From the NCBI RefSeq assembly GCF_027887165.1, contig NC_077232.1:8599800-8663799 (forward strand): a stretch of 64,000 bases of DNA, in the 5' to 3' direction. The notes below the pieces were generated by a model, which searched no databases, was not told the DNA's origin, and worked only from the letters and a program-made list of their open reading frames with translations. Both the position numbers and the translations under genes were made by a program. Below are positions 41,001-53,000 of the stretch, piece after piece; the first letter of the stretch is position 1, and every line of letters starts with the position of its first letter. The DNA is from Monodelphis domestica (lineage: Eukaryota; Chordata; Mammalia; Didelphimorphia; Didelphidae).

Positions 41001-44000
41001 CCCGTCTTGCTCTGCCGAGGCCGAGGCGCGAGCAGGAGCCCCCGAGGCTGGGGCCGGGCCGTTCTGTCCCCCCTCGCGGGTGCCAGGCACGTCGGTCCCT
41101 TGGCCTGAGGCTCACCCTCATCCCCAGGCTGGAGTACTGTGACGAGGCTGTGCGGGACCCGAGCCAGGCTCTGCCCGTGGACGTGCACCAGCCCCCCGCC
41201 TTCCTGCACAAGCTGCTCCAGCTGTCTGGCGTGAGACTTCACTATGAGGAGTGTCCCCCCCGGCAGGTGGGCGTGCGCCTGGGGGCGGGGGGCGCGGGGG
41301 CAGGAGGGACAAGGAGAGCCGCCCCGACCTCTGCTCTCTCCCTCCAGGAGGAGCCCCCCGGCCCCCCCCCTGCAGATCGGCAGCTGCTCGGGGTACATGG
41401 AGCTGACAGTAAAGCTGAAGCAGAACGAGGCCTTCCCTGGGCCCAGGGTAGGGATCGGGGCTGCCCGCCGGGCACCCTGGCCTGGGGAGGGGGCGCTGGG
41501 CATCCTGGCACGGGCCAGGCTCTCTGACCGGGCTCTCGCCTCCCCCAGATGGAAGTGTCGGGGCAGGTGGGCTGCCTGCACTTGCTTCTGGCCCCCCAAC
41601 AGCTCCTGCAGCTTCAGGACCTTTTCAGCGCCCTCAGCCTAGCAGGTGAGGCCCGGGCCGGGCTGGGCCCGAGAGCGAGCGGGCGGCCGGGCGGGTGCCT
41701 GAGCGGCTTCTCTGCCTTCCCTCCTAGAGACGGAGGGGCTGTCGGAGAAGGCCAACAAGAGCCGCCCCCTCGGGGCCGAGGACCTGAGGCTCATCGAGCA
41801 GGACCTGAGCCAGCAGCTGCAGGGGGGCGCCCCGGCCCTGTCCTCCGACCCTCTGCTGGGCACGGACAGCACAGGTAGGGCCCGGGGCCCCGCGCCGGCC
41901 GCCCCGGGGGCCGCGCCGGCGCCCTCTGAGTCGGGTCCCTCTCCCCCGTGCCCAGATCTCTTCTTCTCCATGGCCGCCCTGACCAGCAGCGTGACCTCCG
42001 CCCGCTCCGTCTCGGAGCTCTCCCTCTCCGACGTGGACCTGAACTCCTCGGTGCACAGCGATGGCACCCCCCGGCGCCCCCACATCCACCCTGCCCTCCA
42101 CGGTCTTAGCCGCCTGCCTGGTGAGGGGGGACCCGGCCCGGTCTAGGCCCCGCCCGCCCCCCCCAACAAAGGGAGCTGGGAGGTCCCCGAGAGGGCGAGG
42201 AAGCAGTGCCCGGGGACGGGCCTGGCCAGCCTCCCCGCAGCGGGTGGGGAGGAGGAGGCGGACGGTCTCGATGGTCCCCCGTGCGCTGCCCATTCACCCG
42301 GGCTAGGTTTTGTCCTTCCCGAGCGCCGAACAAGCCCTTGGGGGGCAGGAGAGGCACGCCAGGGCTTTGCCCCGGGTCGCTATGCCAGCTGCTCCCCTCC
42401 CCCACAGGCAAGGCGGCAGCCCCCATCCCCCCCGAGAGCCTCCGCCCAGAGTCCCTGCTGAAGGTGACCCTTGGTGGGATGACGCTGACGGCCCTGCAGC
42501 AGCCCCCCGGGGCACCCCCTGGATGCCCCCCCGACCTCGCCGCCCGGTTCTTCGCCGAGTTTGACGCTGCCAAAGAGGGACCCTTCGGGTCCCGGGACTT
42601 CCAGCACCTCCGGCCTCGCTTCCAGAAGGCCTGTCCCCGGAGCCACGTGAGGTAACAGGGCGGGCAGCGGCCTGCACGGGGCGCGCTGGGGGCCGGGCGG
42701 AGGGTGACGCGTGCCTTGGCCCTTGCAGGCTGACGGGCTCGGCCGTGCAGCTGAGCTGGGAGCAGCGTGGAGGGGCCGGGGGCAGGGGCCGGACGTTTAG
42801 CACCGACCTGCTCTTCGGCCAGCTGGAGGTGTTAGAGTGTCTGTGGCCCGAAGGGGCGGCCGAGCCCGAGTACACGGAGGTGAGCGAGGCCTGGAAGGGG
42901 CGCTTGGGGGGGTGCCCGGGGAGGCCGGGCCTCACGTGCCCCCTTCTGACCCTGCCAGCTCCTGAGCTTCCCCAACGGCTCCGGCTTCGGGGCATCAGCC
43001 CGACCCTGCGCCCACCTGCGGTACCTGCAGACGCAGCGCCGAGTCCCCAAGGTAAGGGCCGGAGGGCTCCCTGGGCAGCCGGGGGTGGGGGGGCACCTCG
43101 GTCGTGGAAGGAGGGGGGGTGGCCAGCCCTCGCCCCGGCTCGACCCCGTGCCTTCCCTCTGCCCATTGACAGAGCCACCCCCGGCGGGCAGTCTCCTGCC
43201 GTTGTACCTCCGACTTGTCCCTGGAGCTGGCCGAATTCCAGTCCGACGTGGAGCTGGGGGCCCTGGACAGGCTCGTGGCCCTGTTCCATCTCGCCACCAC
43301 CCCAGTGGACCGGGAGCAGGGCCTGCTGGTGAGCCGCTCTGGGAGGATGGCTTCCGGGATGGGGAGTGGAGAGGGGTGGCGAGGAAGGGAGCGAGCCAGA
43401 GCTCAAACCAGTAAGTCAGTCCACACACTCTGGGCCAGGCGCCCCCCCCCGGGACACCAAGGCCCAAATGAAGTCACCTCCTGAGGGGAGGCAGAGGCTG
43501 GCCTGGCGAGGGAACTGGGGAGGGGGGAGGAGGAAGGTCTCCAGGCCCTGGCAGAGAGGCAGCTTTTCATGAGCAAAGAAGCAGGTTTTTGCCCAGGAGC
43601 TGGAGAGGAGGAGGGAAGTCTCCATTTCCAGATTTTGTTGGTTGTTTTTGTGCCAGATGTTAGGATTTCATGAGTATCGAGAACGTCCTCATCCTCCTTG
43701 AGGCCTGGGGGGGGTGGGGGCGCGGGTCACAACCAGAGTCCTGGGTTAAAGCTGGGGAGGCCACCGAGACCAACCCTGATTATGCAGGTGGGGAGACTGA
43801 GGCACCATCTCCCTTGAGCAGCCCTGCTACCCCCTCCTCAGACTTCTGCTGACATTGACCCAGGGGGCACAAAGAGGACTCACCCAGTTCTAGGAAGAAT
43901 CTGTTTGGGATGTGAGCACAGGTCCAATGGCAAAGAATGCCTCTGGTGTCCTGGGATCTGGATTCAAATCCTGTTTCTGTCACTTTTATCCTGCATGATC

Positions 44001-47000
44001 TCAAGCCAGTTACTTCCTGTGTCTGAGGCTCGATTCCTCCTCTGAGAAATGGTGTTTGAACTATGGCCTCAGGGAGTCTCCAGTCTGAGCCCTGAGACCC
44101 CCCCTCTGCCCTCCCCACTCCCATTCTCATTCTCTGGGCATCTCAGTCTCCACATCTGTCCTTAGAATGCAGGAGATAGTATCTGTGAGTGTGTGTGCGT
44201 GTGTGTGTGTGTGAGAGAGAGTGAGTGTGTGAGAGTGTGTGTGTGTGAGAGTGTGTGTGTGTGTGAATGTGTGAGTGAGTGAGTGTGTGTGTGAGTGTGA
44301 GTGTGTGTGAGTGTGTGAGTGTGTGTGTGTGTGAGAGAGAGAGTGAGTGTGTGAGAGAGTGTGTGTGTGTGTGTGAATGTGTGAGTGAGTGTGTGAGAGA
44401 GTGTGTGTGAGTGTGTGAGTGTGTGTGTGGGACCAGTGGGAGCCCAGAGTGTGTTGGGCCTTGGCTCTGCGCCTCAGGCTGCCCTTCAGCTGCCTCAGTT
44501 GAGCCTCTGAGGCCCCCGGCAGCCAGCCCAGCTCCAGGCTCCCTCTGCAGGAGTGGGAGCACTCAGGTGAGGCCCGAGTCCCTCTGAGCATAGTCTTCCC
44601 CCAGGGGGAGCCTCCTTGTGCTGTAGAACGGCAGACAGCTGTGCGGGTCGTGGCCCCCCAGGCCACGCTTCAGCTACGCTTCCCCATCCCTGACCTGCGC
44701 CCGGAGCGCGATCCCTGGGCAGGCCGGGCCGTGCGAGAGGAGCTTCTCCGGTTGGAGCTGAACGACCTCGAGTTCCAGTCTGAGCTGAGCCATGGCCCTG
44801 GCCCGCAGGCCCCCACCCGTTTGGAGCTTACCTGCAGTGACCTCCATGGTATGGGAGCCCTCCCAGAGCCCTGCCCCATGGCCTCTCCCAGACTTGGCAC
44901 AGGAGTGACCATCCACCCTTTCTACCCTTGTCCCAATGCAGGGACTTACGAGGACAGGGAGAAGCCAGCTGTCCCCTGCCTTCGAGTCTCCAAAACCCTG
45001 GACCCCCGGGGCCCTGGCCTCAAGTACATCCTACCCAAGTAAGTTTGGGGTTCCACCCCAGCAGATTGGGGTCTTCGAAGTCACAGCTGGGGGGGGCAGG
45101 ATAAAAGCCTTTGTTCTGGGGAAGGATCAGCTCCCATGCCCCAGTGACAGCCCCACTCCCTGGCAGGGCAGTGGTGACCCTGAACCCCCAGTACAGCAGC
45201 TCCCAGTGGGACCTGGTGCTAGAGAAGGGAGAAGACCTGGAGCTGTCGTCGGCCGAGAGCCCTTGCGAGCTGCGGGAGCCTGAGCCTTCGCCCTTTTCCT
45301 CCAAGAGGACCATGTATGAGACAGAGGAGGTGAGGCCCCCCTCTTCTACCCTCTCTTGTTCCCACTCCTGGTTCACCTCAGTCAGCATTTGGGAAATGCC
45401 GGGCCCCAGGGACTCAGGAGAAACCTACCCTCAGGGAGCTTCCCGCCTACTGGGGAGACCAAGGCCAATACAGGAACAAAGTATAGGCAGGATGAGTTAG
45501 AGGTCATGAAATAGTGGAAAGAGGGCCTGGGAGAGGCTTCCAGTAGAAGGTGTTGGGCCTAAAGGAAATCAGGAGGAAGGGCATTCCAGGCCCAGGGAAG
45601 TAGGAGAAGCTGAGGTGGAAGGAGTGGTGGGAGAGTCTTGAGGCAGGCAGGCAGCCCCCCCACCACCACCTGTGGCTCTAGCCCAGGCCTGCCCCAGATA
45701 GGGGAGAGTCGGGAGAGAAGGGGGCTGAGCCATGCTACAGACTGAAATCCACAGGAGATGGTGTGGAAGGGAAATTGAGGCGAGAGAGATTAACAAGAGC
45801 AGCCAGAGAGGTGAAATTGACAGGCCCTGCCTACAGCTTGCTCGGGGGTGAGCCAGGGCGGAGTCTGGGATAACTCCTGGAGGGCAGTGGGGAAGGGAGA
45901 CCTCCACCGCTGGACATTCAGTGACAAACAGCTCACTACTGCTGGCCCTACAGTCCACTTTGGGATCCTTGTGGGGTTAAGCAATGCCTCCTGACATCCA
46001 GCCTGCACCTGCCTCTTCAGGCCACCCTCCAGGGCCAAATCACTTAATCCCTCCCCCTTTGGGGCTTCACCTTTGACCTCGGCCACCACACGCCCCAGGT
46101 TGGCTCTGGAGGGCAGCCCTGGTTGGTCCAGTGTAGGGCGGTCAATCATATGGATCCTCTCTGACCTTTGGGGGCCCCTCCCCCAGATGGTGATTCCTGG
46201 TGATCCTGAGGAGATGGGAGAATTCCAGAGCCGGACCTTGGCCCTGTCCAGATGCAGCCTGGAGTTGACCCTGCCCAGTGCCCACATCTTCTTGCCTAGC
46301 AAGGAAGTCTACGAGAGCATCTACAACAGGTGGGTGGAGGGGAGCCCCCAGTGGGCAGGGCAGAGGAGGCTGGGAGCCCCCGCTCCTCTCACCCGACTGT
46401 TCTCCTCACCCCCCAGAATCAACAATGACCTGCTCATGTGGGAGCCTGGAGACCTGCTGCCAGACCTGGGCCCTGCCGCTTCTGTGGCTGCCCCCGGCTT
46501 CCCCGGGCCCTCCTCCTTCTGGCACGACAACTTCAAGATGTGCAAGTCTGCCTTTAAACTGGGTACGAGGGCCGCGGCTCCCAGTGTTCCCGGCGGAGGA
46601 TTCTGGGAAGGGCGGGTGGGCTGGGGAGAGCTTCTGGTGACCACGCCGCCCTCTCCCCTCTGCCCAGACTCGGACTCTGACGACGAAGACGTGCACTTCT
46701 TCTCAGTGAATGAGTCAGGGGTCCCACAGCCCGCTGCGCCAGAGCCCCGGAGTCCTCGGGCCCAGAGCACTTTCTCCACCCTGGTGACGGTGCTGAAGGG
46801 CCGCATCACCATCCTGTGTGAGACCAAGGTGAGCGAGGGAGGCGTGGTGGGAAGGGACTATTGGCGGCCTTTCCCTGGAAGGAGCTGGACCAGGTAGGGG
46901 CCCCAGGAGATGGTTCCGGGGGGCTGAGGCCCAGAGGCCCAAGACCAAACAGCTTTGAGTAGGATTTGAACCTGGCTCCCTGCCGCCCCAGCCCAGGGCC

Positions 47001-50000
47001 TCACTTGCCCTCCATGTCACATAAGGATGGGAGGGCAGCCCCACACAGGACCTCGGTGCTGTCTCCTCCTTGACATTTCAGCCCTCCGGTTCATTGACTT
47101 ACTGACACTCGTCGCCTGGTCCCTGTCCTCCCTGATGATCTTGGGGTGGCTGTGGTGCCCCCAAGGCCTCCACGGAGCAGGAGCCACTGCTGTGGACAGC
47201 CCAGCCCGACTGCCAAATTAGGCCATGAGGAGGGCTGCCACCCTCACTGGAAACGGCAAAGGGAGGCATTTGAGCTTGAGCCAAAGGAAGGGGGAAATGG
47301 GAGGGCATTCCTGGCCAAGAAATGGCCCAAGTAAAGACACCACAGTGTGTGGGAGGAGCTCTCTGGGCTGAGGGACCAGTGGGAGGGTGGACGGGGCAGT
47401 GGTTAGGGCCAGGCCTGGAGGAAGGAGGTCCTGGGTTCAGTTGTGGCCTCAGACACTTAATATTAATTCTTTTTTCTTTTTAACCCTTACCTTCTGCTAA
47501 GCATCAGTACTGTGTATTAGTTCTAAGGCAGAAGAGCTGGCCAGTGCCCAGGGTCACCCAGTTGGGAAGTGTCTGAGACCAGACTTGAACCCAGGGCTCC
47601 TGCCTCTAGGCCTGGCTACCTAGCCACTGAGCCACCCAGCTGCCCCTCCTTCGTGTTAATTCTAATAAACAAACAAGAAAAGATGAGCTGAGGCCGGAGA
47701 GGAGGCCCTGGGACCTCAGGGCGGGCCGGGGATGGGATGGCGCCGCAGCGCGTGGCCCCCCGTGCCAATCAGGGCCATGTCTGTGTCTCCCAGGGGGAGG
47801 GGGGGAAGAAATTGGAGGACTGTCACGGGGAGCTGGTCCTCGATGTGACTCAGGGCACCATCTTCAGCGTCTCCCAGTACCTGGGCCAGCCCGGGCTCGG
47901 CTACCTGTGCCTCGAATCTGAGAAGGTGGCCCTCTATCATCAAGGTACGGGGAGGGGGCCGAGGATGCGGGGGAGCCGGGGCCTCACGGGGTGGGGGGGG
48001 CTGGGGGCCCCCTCCTTAAGGCTCTCCCTCCCCCCAGCTGTGGTGGACGATTACTTACTGCCTTCCCGGCTCGAGGTGCCCAGCTTCACCCCACCTGCCC
48101 ACCTGGCACCAACCATCTACCCCTCGGAGGAAGGGATGACGGATCGGGGCGCCGCAGGCCGCAAGGGCCAGGGCCAGGGGCCCCGCATGCTGTCCACGGC
48201 GGTGCGCATTCACCTGGACCCCCAGAAGAATGTCAAGGTATCGTGCCACCCCGGTGCGGGGCACCTCGACAGCTTTGTGCCCAGGAGGCTGCTCCTCCCT
48301 GACCCCGTGTTTCCCGTCCCTCAGGAGTTCCTGGTGACTCTGCGGCTGCACGGAGCTACCCTGCGCCACCGCATGGCCCAGCCCAGCCAAAGCTGGCACT
48401 GCCAGGTGAGCGGGGAGCTGGCGAGGGGCTCTTCTGGGCCTGCTGCTCCCCGCCTTCCTCCTCCTCATCCTCTTCCCCCCCCCCCACCCCCCTGCAGCTG
48501 CTGGACTTCTTGGACGTGTTGGATGACCCCATCCTCGGCTTCCTGCCGCCCACAGTCATCACAGTCCTCCACACACACTTGTTCTCCTGCGCCGTGGACT
48601 ACAGGTGCCTGCGGGGAGGGGGCAGCCGGAGGGGGGGCAGGGACCCTCCCCTGGGGCTCGGGCTGTGGTCCTAACTGCCCTGTGTCCCCCAGGCCTCTCC
48701 ACCTCCCCGCGAGGGTCCTCATCACTGCAGAGACCTTCACGCTCTCCAGTAACATCATCATGGACACCTCCACCTTCCTGCTCAGGTGGGCCTGCGTGGG
48801 CCCCTCTGCCCCGCACGGCCTCCCCTTCTCCCTCCTGCCCCCCTTCCCCTTCCCCTGGTCTTCTAGGACAGTTAAGTCAGAACTCTAAGCCAATTCAGTC
48901 TCAGACATTTATTAGCAGTGACTCTGGTGGAGTCACTGGAACCCCTTTGCCTCAGTTTCCTCCTCTAAAATGGGCTACGGACAGAAATGGCCAAGAAAGC
49001 CCCAGATGGGGTCCTGCAGACAGAACCACGATCCCCCCTCCCCCCCCCCAGCTCTGCGGCCTCCCCCAGGCAGCCCCGAGTCCTTTAGGGGTGGGCTGAG
49101 AGCAGCCAGGGAGGATGGGGCTTGTGGGTGCGCAGCCCCTCTTTTCACCGAGCTTCTAGATGTCCGGGTGGGGTTTCAGGAAGGATTGGGGTTTGCTCTG
49201 GGCTCTGGTGTCCCTAGGAGAGAGGCCCAAGGCGGGCCTCCAAGCAGACCTTCCCCAGGAGTGCTGGGGCCGAGCGGATGCCCCCCTTCTCCATCCGTCA
49301 TCCCCACCCCTCCGCCTAGGCCGGTCCCTGAGGACGCCGGAGGTCCTCGTGGGGGCCCAGCAGGGAGGGCTCCCAAGGATGGGAGTGCCAAGCACTGTGC
49401 CAGGCTACCCTGTCGTGGCTTACGGCCCCCCAGACTAGACAGAATCCTGCAGACTGGAAGAGAGCTTTGCAGGCAGGAGGGACAGCCAGGGCAAAAGCCG
49501 GGCGTCTAGAGGTGTCAGCAGTGTAGGCGGGTAGGCTGGGCCCCCTCATCAGCCCCCCACTTTTCCTCCAGCCTCCCCTCTCACCGAGCCTCCTCCCTGC
49601 CAGGTTCATCCTCGATGACTCTGCCGTCTACCTGTCTGACAAGTGTGGAGTCGAGCCCCTCGATCTGCGAAAGGGTGAGGCTTTAGAGTGGGGGGGGGCA
49701 TTCTCCCCTCCCCCAGCAACCCCTCAGCTCAAACACAGCCTCCCCTTAGCCCGGCCTCAGGGGGTCTGCACAGAGGGTCCCCAGGCCAATGTTTGCTCAC
49801 TGAATGGGGGGGAGGGGGGCGGCTGTCCAGCTCAGCCGCCTGAGCCCCTCCCCACGGCCCTCCCCTGCAGATTACGTCTGCGTCCTGGACGTGGATCTGC
49901 TCGAGCTGGTGATCCGGACCTGGAAAGGCAGCACTGAGGGCAAACTGGTGAGCAGCCCCGTGGGGCAGTGGGCAGCGCAGCCCCGTGGCTGGGAGGAGCC

Positions 50001-53000
50001 CCGGGCAGGGAGGGAGTGTCTGGCGCCCTCTGAGGCCTCTGCTCCCCCAGAGCCAGCCCCTCTTCGAGCTGCGCTGCTCCAACAACGTGGTCCACCTGCA
50101 CAGCTGCGCTGATTCCTGCGCCCTGCTGGCCAACCTGCTCCAGTATGTGGTCAACTCAGGGGACCTGCACCCCCCGCCCCGGCCCCCCAGCCCCACCGAG
50201 ATCGCCAGCCAGAAGGTGCAGGTGAGGGCAGGGCACTGGCCCGGGAGCCCGGGGGGGGGGGGGGGGCTGCTCACCCCTCTGGCGGAGGGGCAGAGCTTCA
50301 GCGGCTCCTCCTCCTCCCCCGTCCCAGCTCTCCGAGAGCCCGGCCTCGCTGCCCTCCTGCCCCCCGGCCGAGACCGCCCTCATCAACCAGCGGGACCTGA
50401 CCGACGCGCTCATCGACACGGAGCGGAGCCTGCGGGAGCTGGCCCTGCCACCAGGTACCGGCCGGCCCCGGTGAAGGGTGGCAGGGGCTGCCCTGGGCCT
50501 CCCCAAGGCTCTGCCGCCACCTCCCGCCTTTCTCCCTCCTGCAGGCGGCGGGCCCCTCCGGCAGGCCTCTCCCGTGTCCGTTTACCTGTTCCCAGGGGAG
50601 CGTGGGGGAGGCCAGCCCCCACCGCCCCCCAGGGGTCCCTGTGAAAGCAGCCCCGGCTCCAAGGAGGAGGAGGCGGAGGAGGAGGAAGAAGAGGAGGAGG
50701 GGGACGCGGACGCTCTGGACAGCGACGAGTTCTGCATCCTCGATGCCCCCGGCCTCGGCATTCCGGTACGTGCCTGCCAGGAGGGAGCTGGGCTCTCAGG
50801 GAGGGCCGCGTCATCTGGGCCGTCACCCACCTTCTGTCTCCCCCTAGCCCCGGGACGGCGAGCCGGTGGTGACGAAGCTGCAGACGGGGCCCATCACAGT
50901 CCGGGACGGCCACTTCTCGCGGCCTCTAGGCAGCACGGACCTGCTGCGAGCCCCGGCCCACTTCCCCGTGCCCACCAGCCGCCTGGTGCTGCGGGAGGTC
51001 TCCCTCGTCTGGCACCTCTATGGCGGCCGCGATTTGGGGCCTCACCACAGCCACAGGTGAGGGCGGCTGCGCCGGGCCCTTCCCTTGGAGGGAGCGGCTG
51101 ATCCGGGGCTGCCCGGGGTTTGCCAAGCCCACAATCGGCCGGCTGGGATGGCACTCAGGGCCGGCATCGAAACCCGGGTCTCCCAATGCCTGACCACCCC
51201 AGGCTGCCAAGATACCAGGGAAGCTCACGGCACCTGCCCTGGCAGCCACCGAGCTGTCCAGCCTTCTTGGCCAGGCAAGCCAGTCTGCACGTTGTGCCCG
51301 CCACCACCAGCAGCCCCACACACTGCTGGCTGCCGCGGCCTTGTGAAATGCCCGCCTCCTCCCTCCCCCCTTTGCCTCTTTCTCCCATCTTCCTCCTCTT
51401 TCCTCTTCTCCCCCCTTCCCTTTTCTCCCTCCCTCTCCCCCTTCTTCCTCTCCCCTCTTCTTCCCCCTCCCCCTCTCTCCCCTCCCTCTTCCTCCTTCCC
51501 CCCTCCTCTGTCTCTCTCCTCTCATTGTCTCCCTCCATCCCTCCTGCTCATGCCACCTCCTCCGAGAAGTCTGTTGCCAAGGATAGGACAGGGGAGCCCA
51601 GGCACGTCACCCCAAGGGTCCCAGTGACATTCCCACAATCTGTTACTGCTGGGGGGGGCCCCCCTCTACCACAGAGCTCCTGGGGTGCATCTGGGGCCTC
51701 CCTTAACAAAGGAGCCACGAGCGTGTCCCCCCTTCTTCCCCGGCAGGACAAAATCCAGCCTCTCCGGCCCCCGCGGCTCCCCGTCGCGCTGCTCCGGCCC
51801 CAATCGGCCCCAGAACTCATGGCGTACCCAGGGGGGCAGCGGCCGCCAGCACCACGTGCTCATGGAGATCCAACTCAGCAAGGTGTGGGCAGAGGAGCGA
51901 GGGCCGGGGTGCGCAGCCCCTCTTTTTACAGATGGGGAAACCGAGTCCCAGGGTGGGGTTGGTCTGCCCAAGGTCCCGGAACTGTGGGGCTCCACCTGTG
52001 CCCGGAGGGCCGGGCAAGAGCCCGAGGACCAGCGACGTCTTTGGCCCCGTTGGCACCCCCCAGGCTTGGCACAGTGCCTGGTACCGGGTCGGCACCAACG
52101 TTGCCTGCTTGCTCAGTACGTCTGGGCACGGCCAGTAAGGCTCTCCGTGCCCATCCCCCCAGGTGAGCTTCCAGCACGAGACGTACCCGACAGAGAGAGC
52201 GGCGGCCCCTGGGGCCGAGCTGGCCGAGCAGCCCTTGTCCCGCCAGGTGTTCATCGTGCAGGAGCTCGAGATCCGCGACCGCCTCGCCTCCTCCCAGATC
52301 AACAAGTTCCTCTACCTGTACACGAGCGAGAAGATGCCGCGGCGCGCCCACTCCAACATGGTACCCGCCGGGGAAGGGGGACTCGCCCAGGGTCTCCTGG
52401 CCAAGGGGCCCAGGGAGGGGGCAGGCGAGCCTCCAGGGGAGGCCCCTGGGCTTCGGGGTCTGAGGGCAGGATCTGCTGGAGGCCTTGTGGGCCCTGTGGA
52501 GCTGGGGGGGCAGAGGAGGGTCCAGAGGGGTGACCTCTTCCTGTGCCCCCCCAGCTGACCATTAAGGCCCTCCATGTGGCCCCAGAGGCGGGCCTGGGGG
52601 GCCCCGAGTGCTGTCTCCGCGTCTCCCTCATGCCACTGAGGCTCAACATCGACCAGGTGAGACAGGAAGGGGCGGCCCTTGCTCTGGCCTCCAGGGCTGT
52701 CTTCTGCACGTGCGGGTGTGCTCTGGGGGGGGTTGCGGGGGGGCTGGTGCCCGCTAGCCCCGGCCCGGCTGCTGTCTTGCCTCGGGCTCAAGGTGCCTCC
52801 CCGCCCCTTCCCAGGACGCCCTGTTCTTCCTGAAGGATTTCTTCACGAGTCTGGCTGCGGGCATCACGCCGGTGATTCCCATGGAGACGGGGGCGGAAGG
52901 TGAGGGCTGGGCCTCTGGGGGGGTTACCTGGGGGCAGTCAGTGCTGGGGGGCGTCCCGGCGCTCCTTGAGTCTGGCAGAGGGGACAAATGCCAACGTCGT

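Noticed and set aside
44127-44666. His/Thr/Ser repeat open frames
   Set aside because: Translation of the (TG)n tract on the minus strand within ATG2A intron 13.
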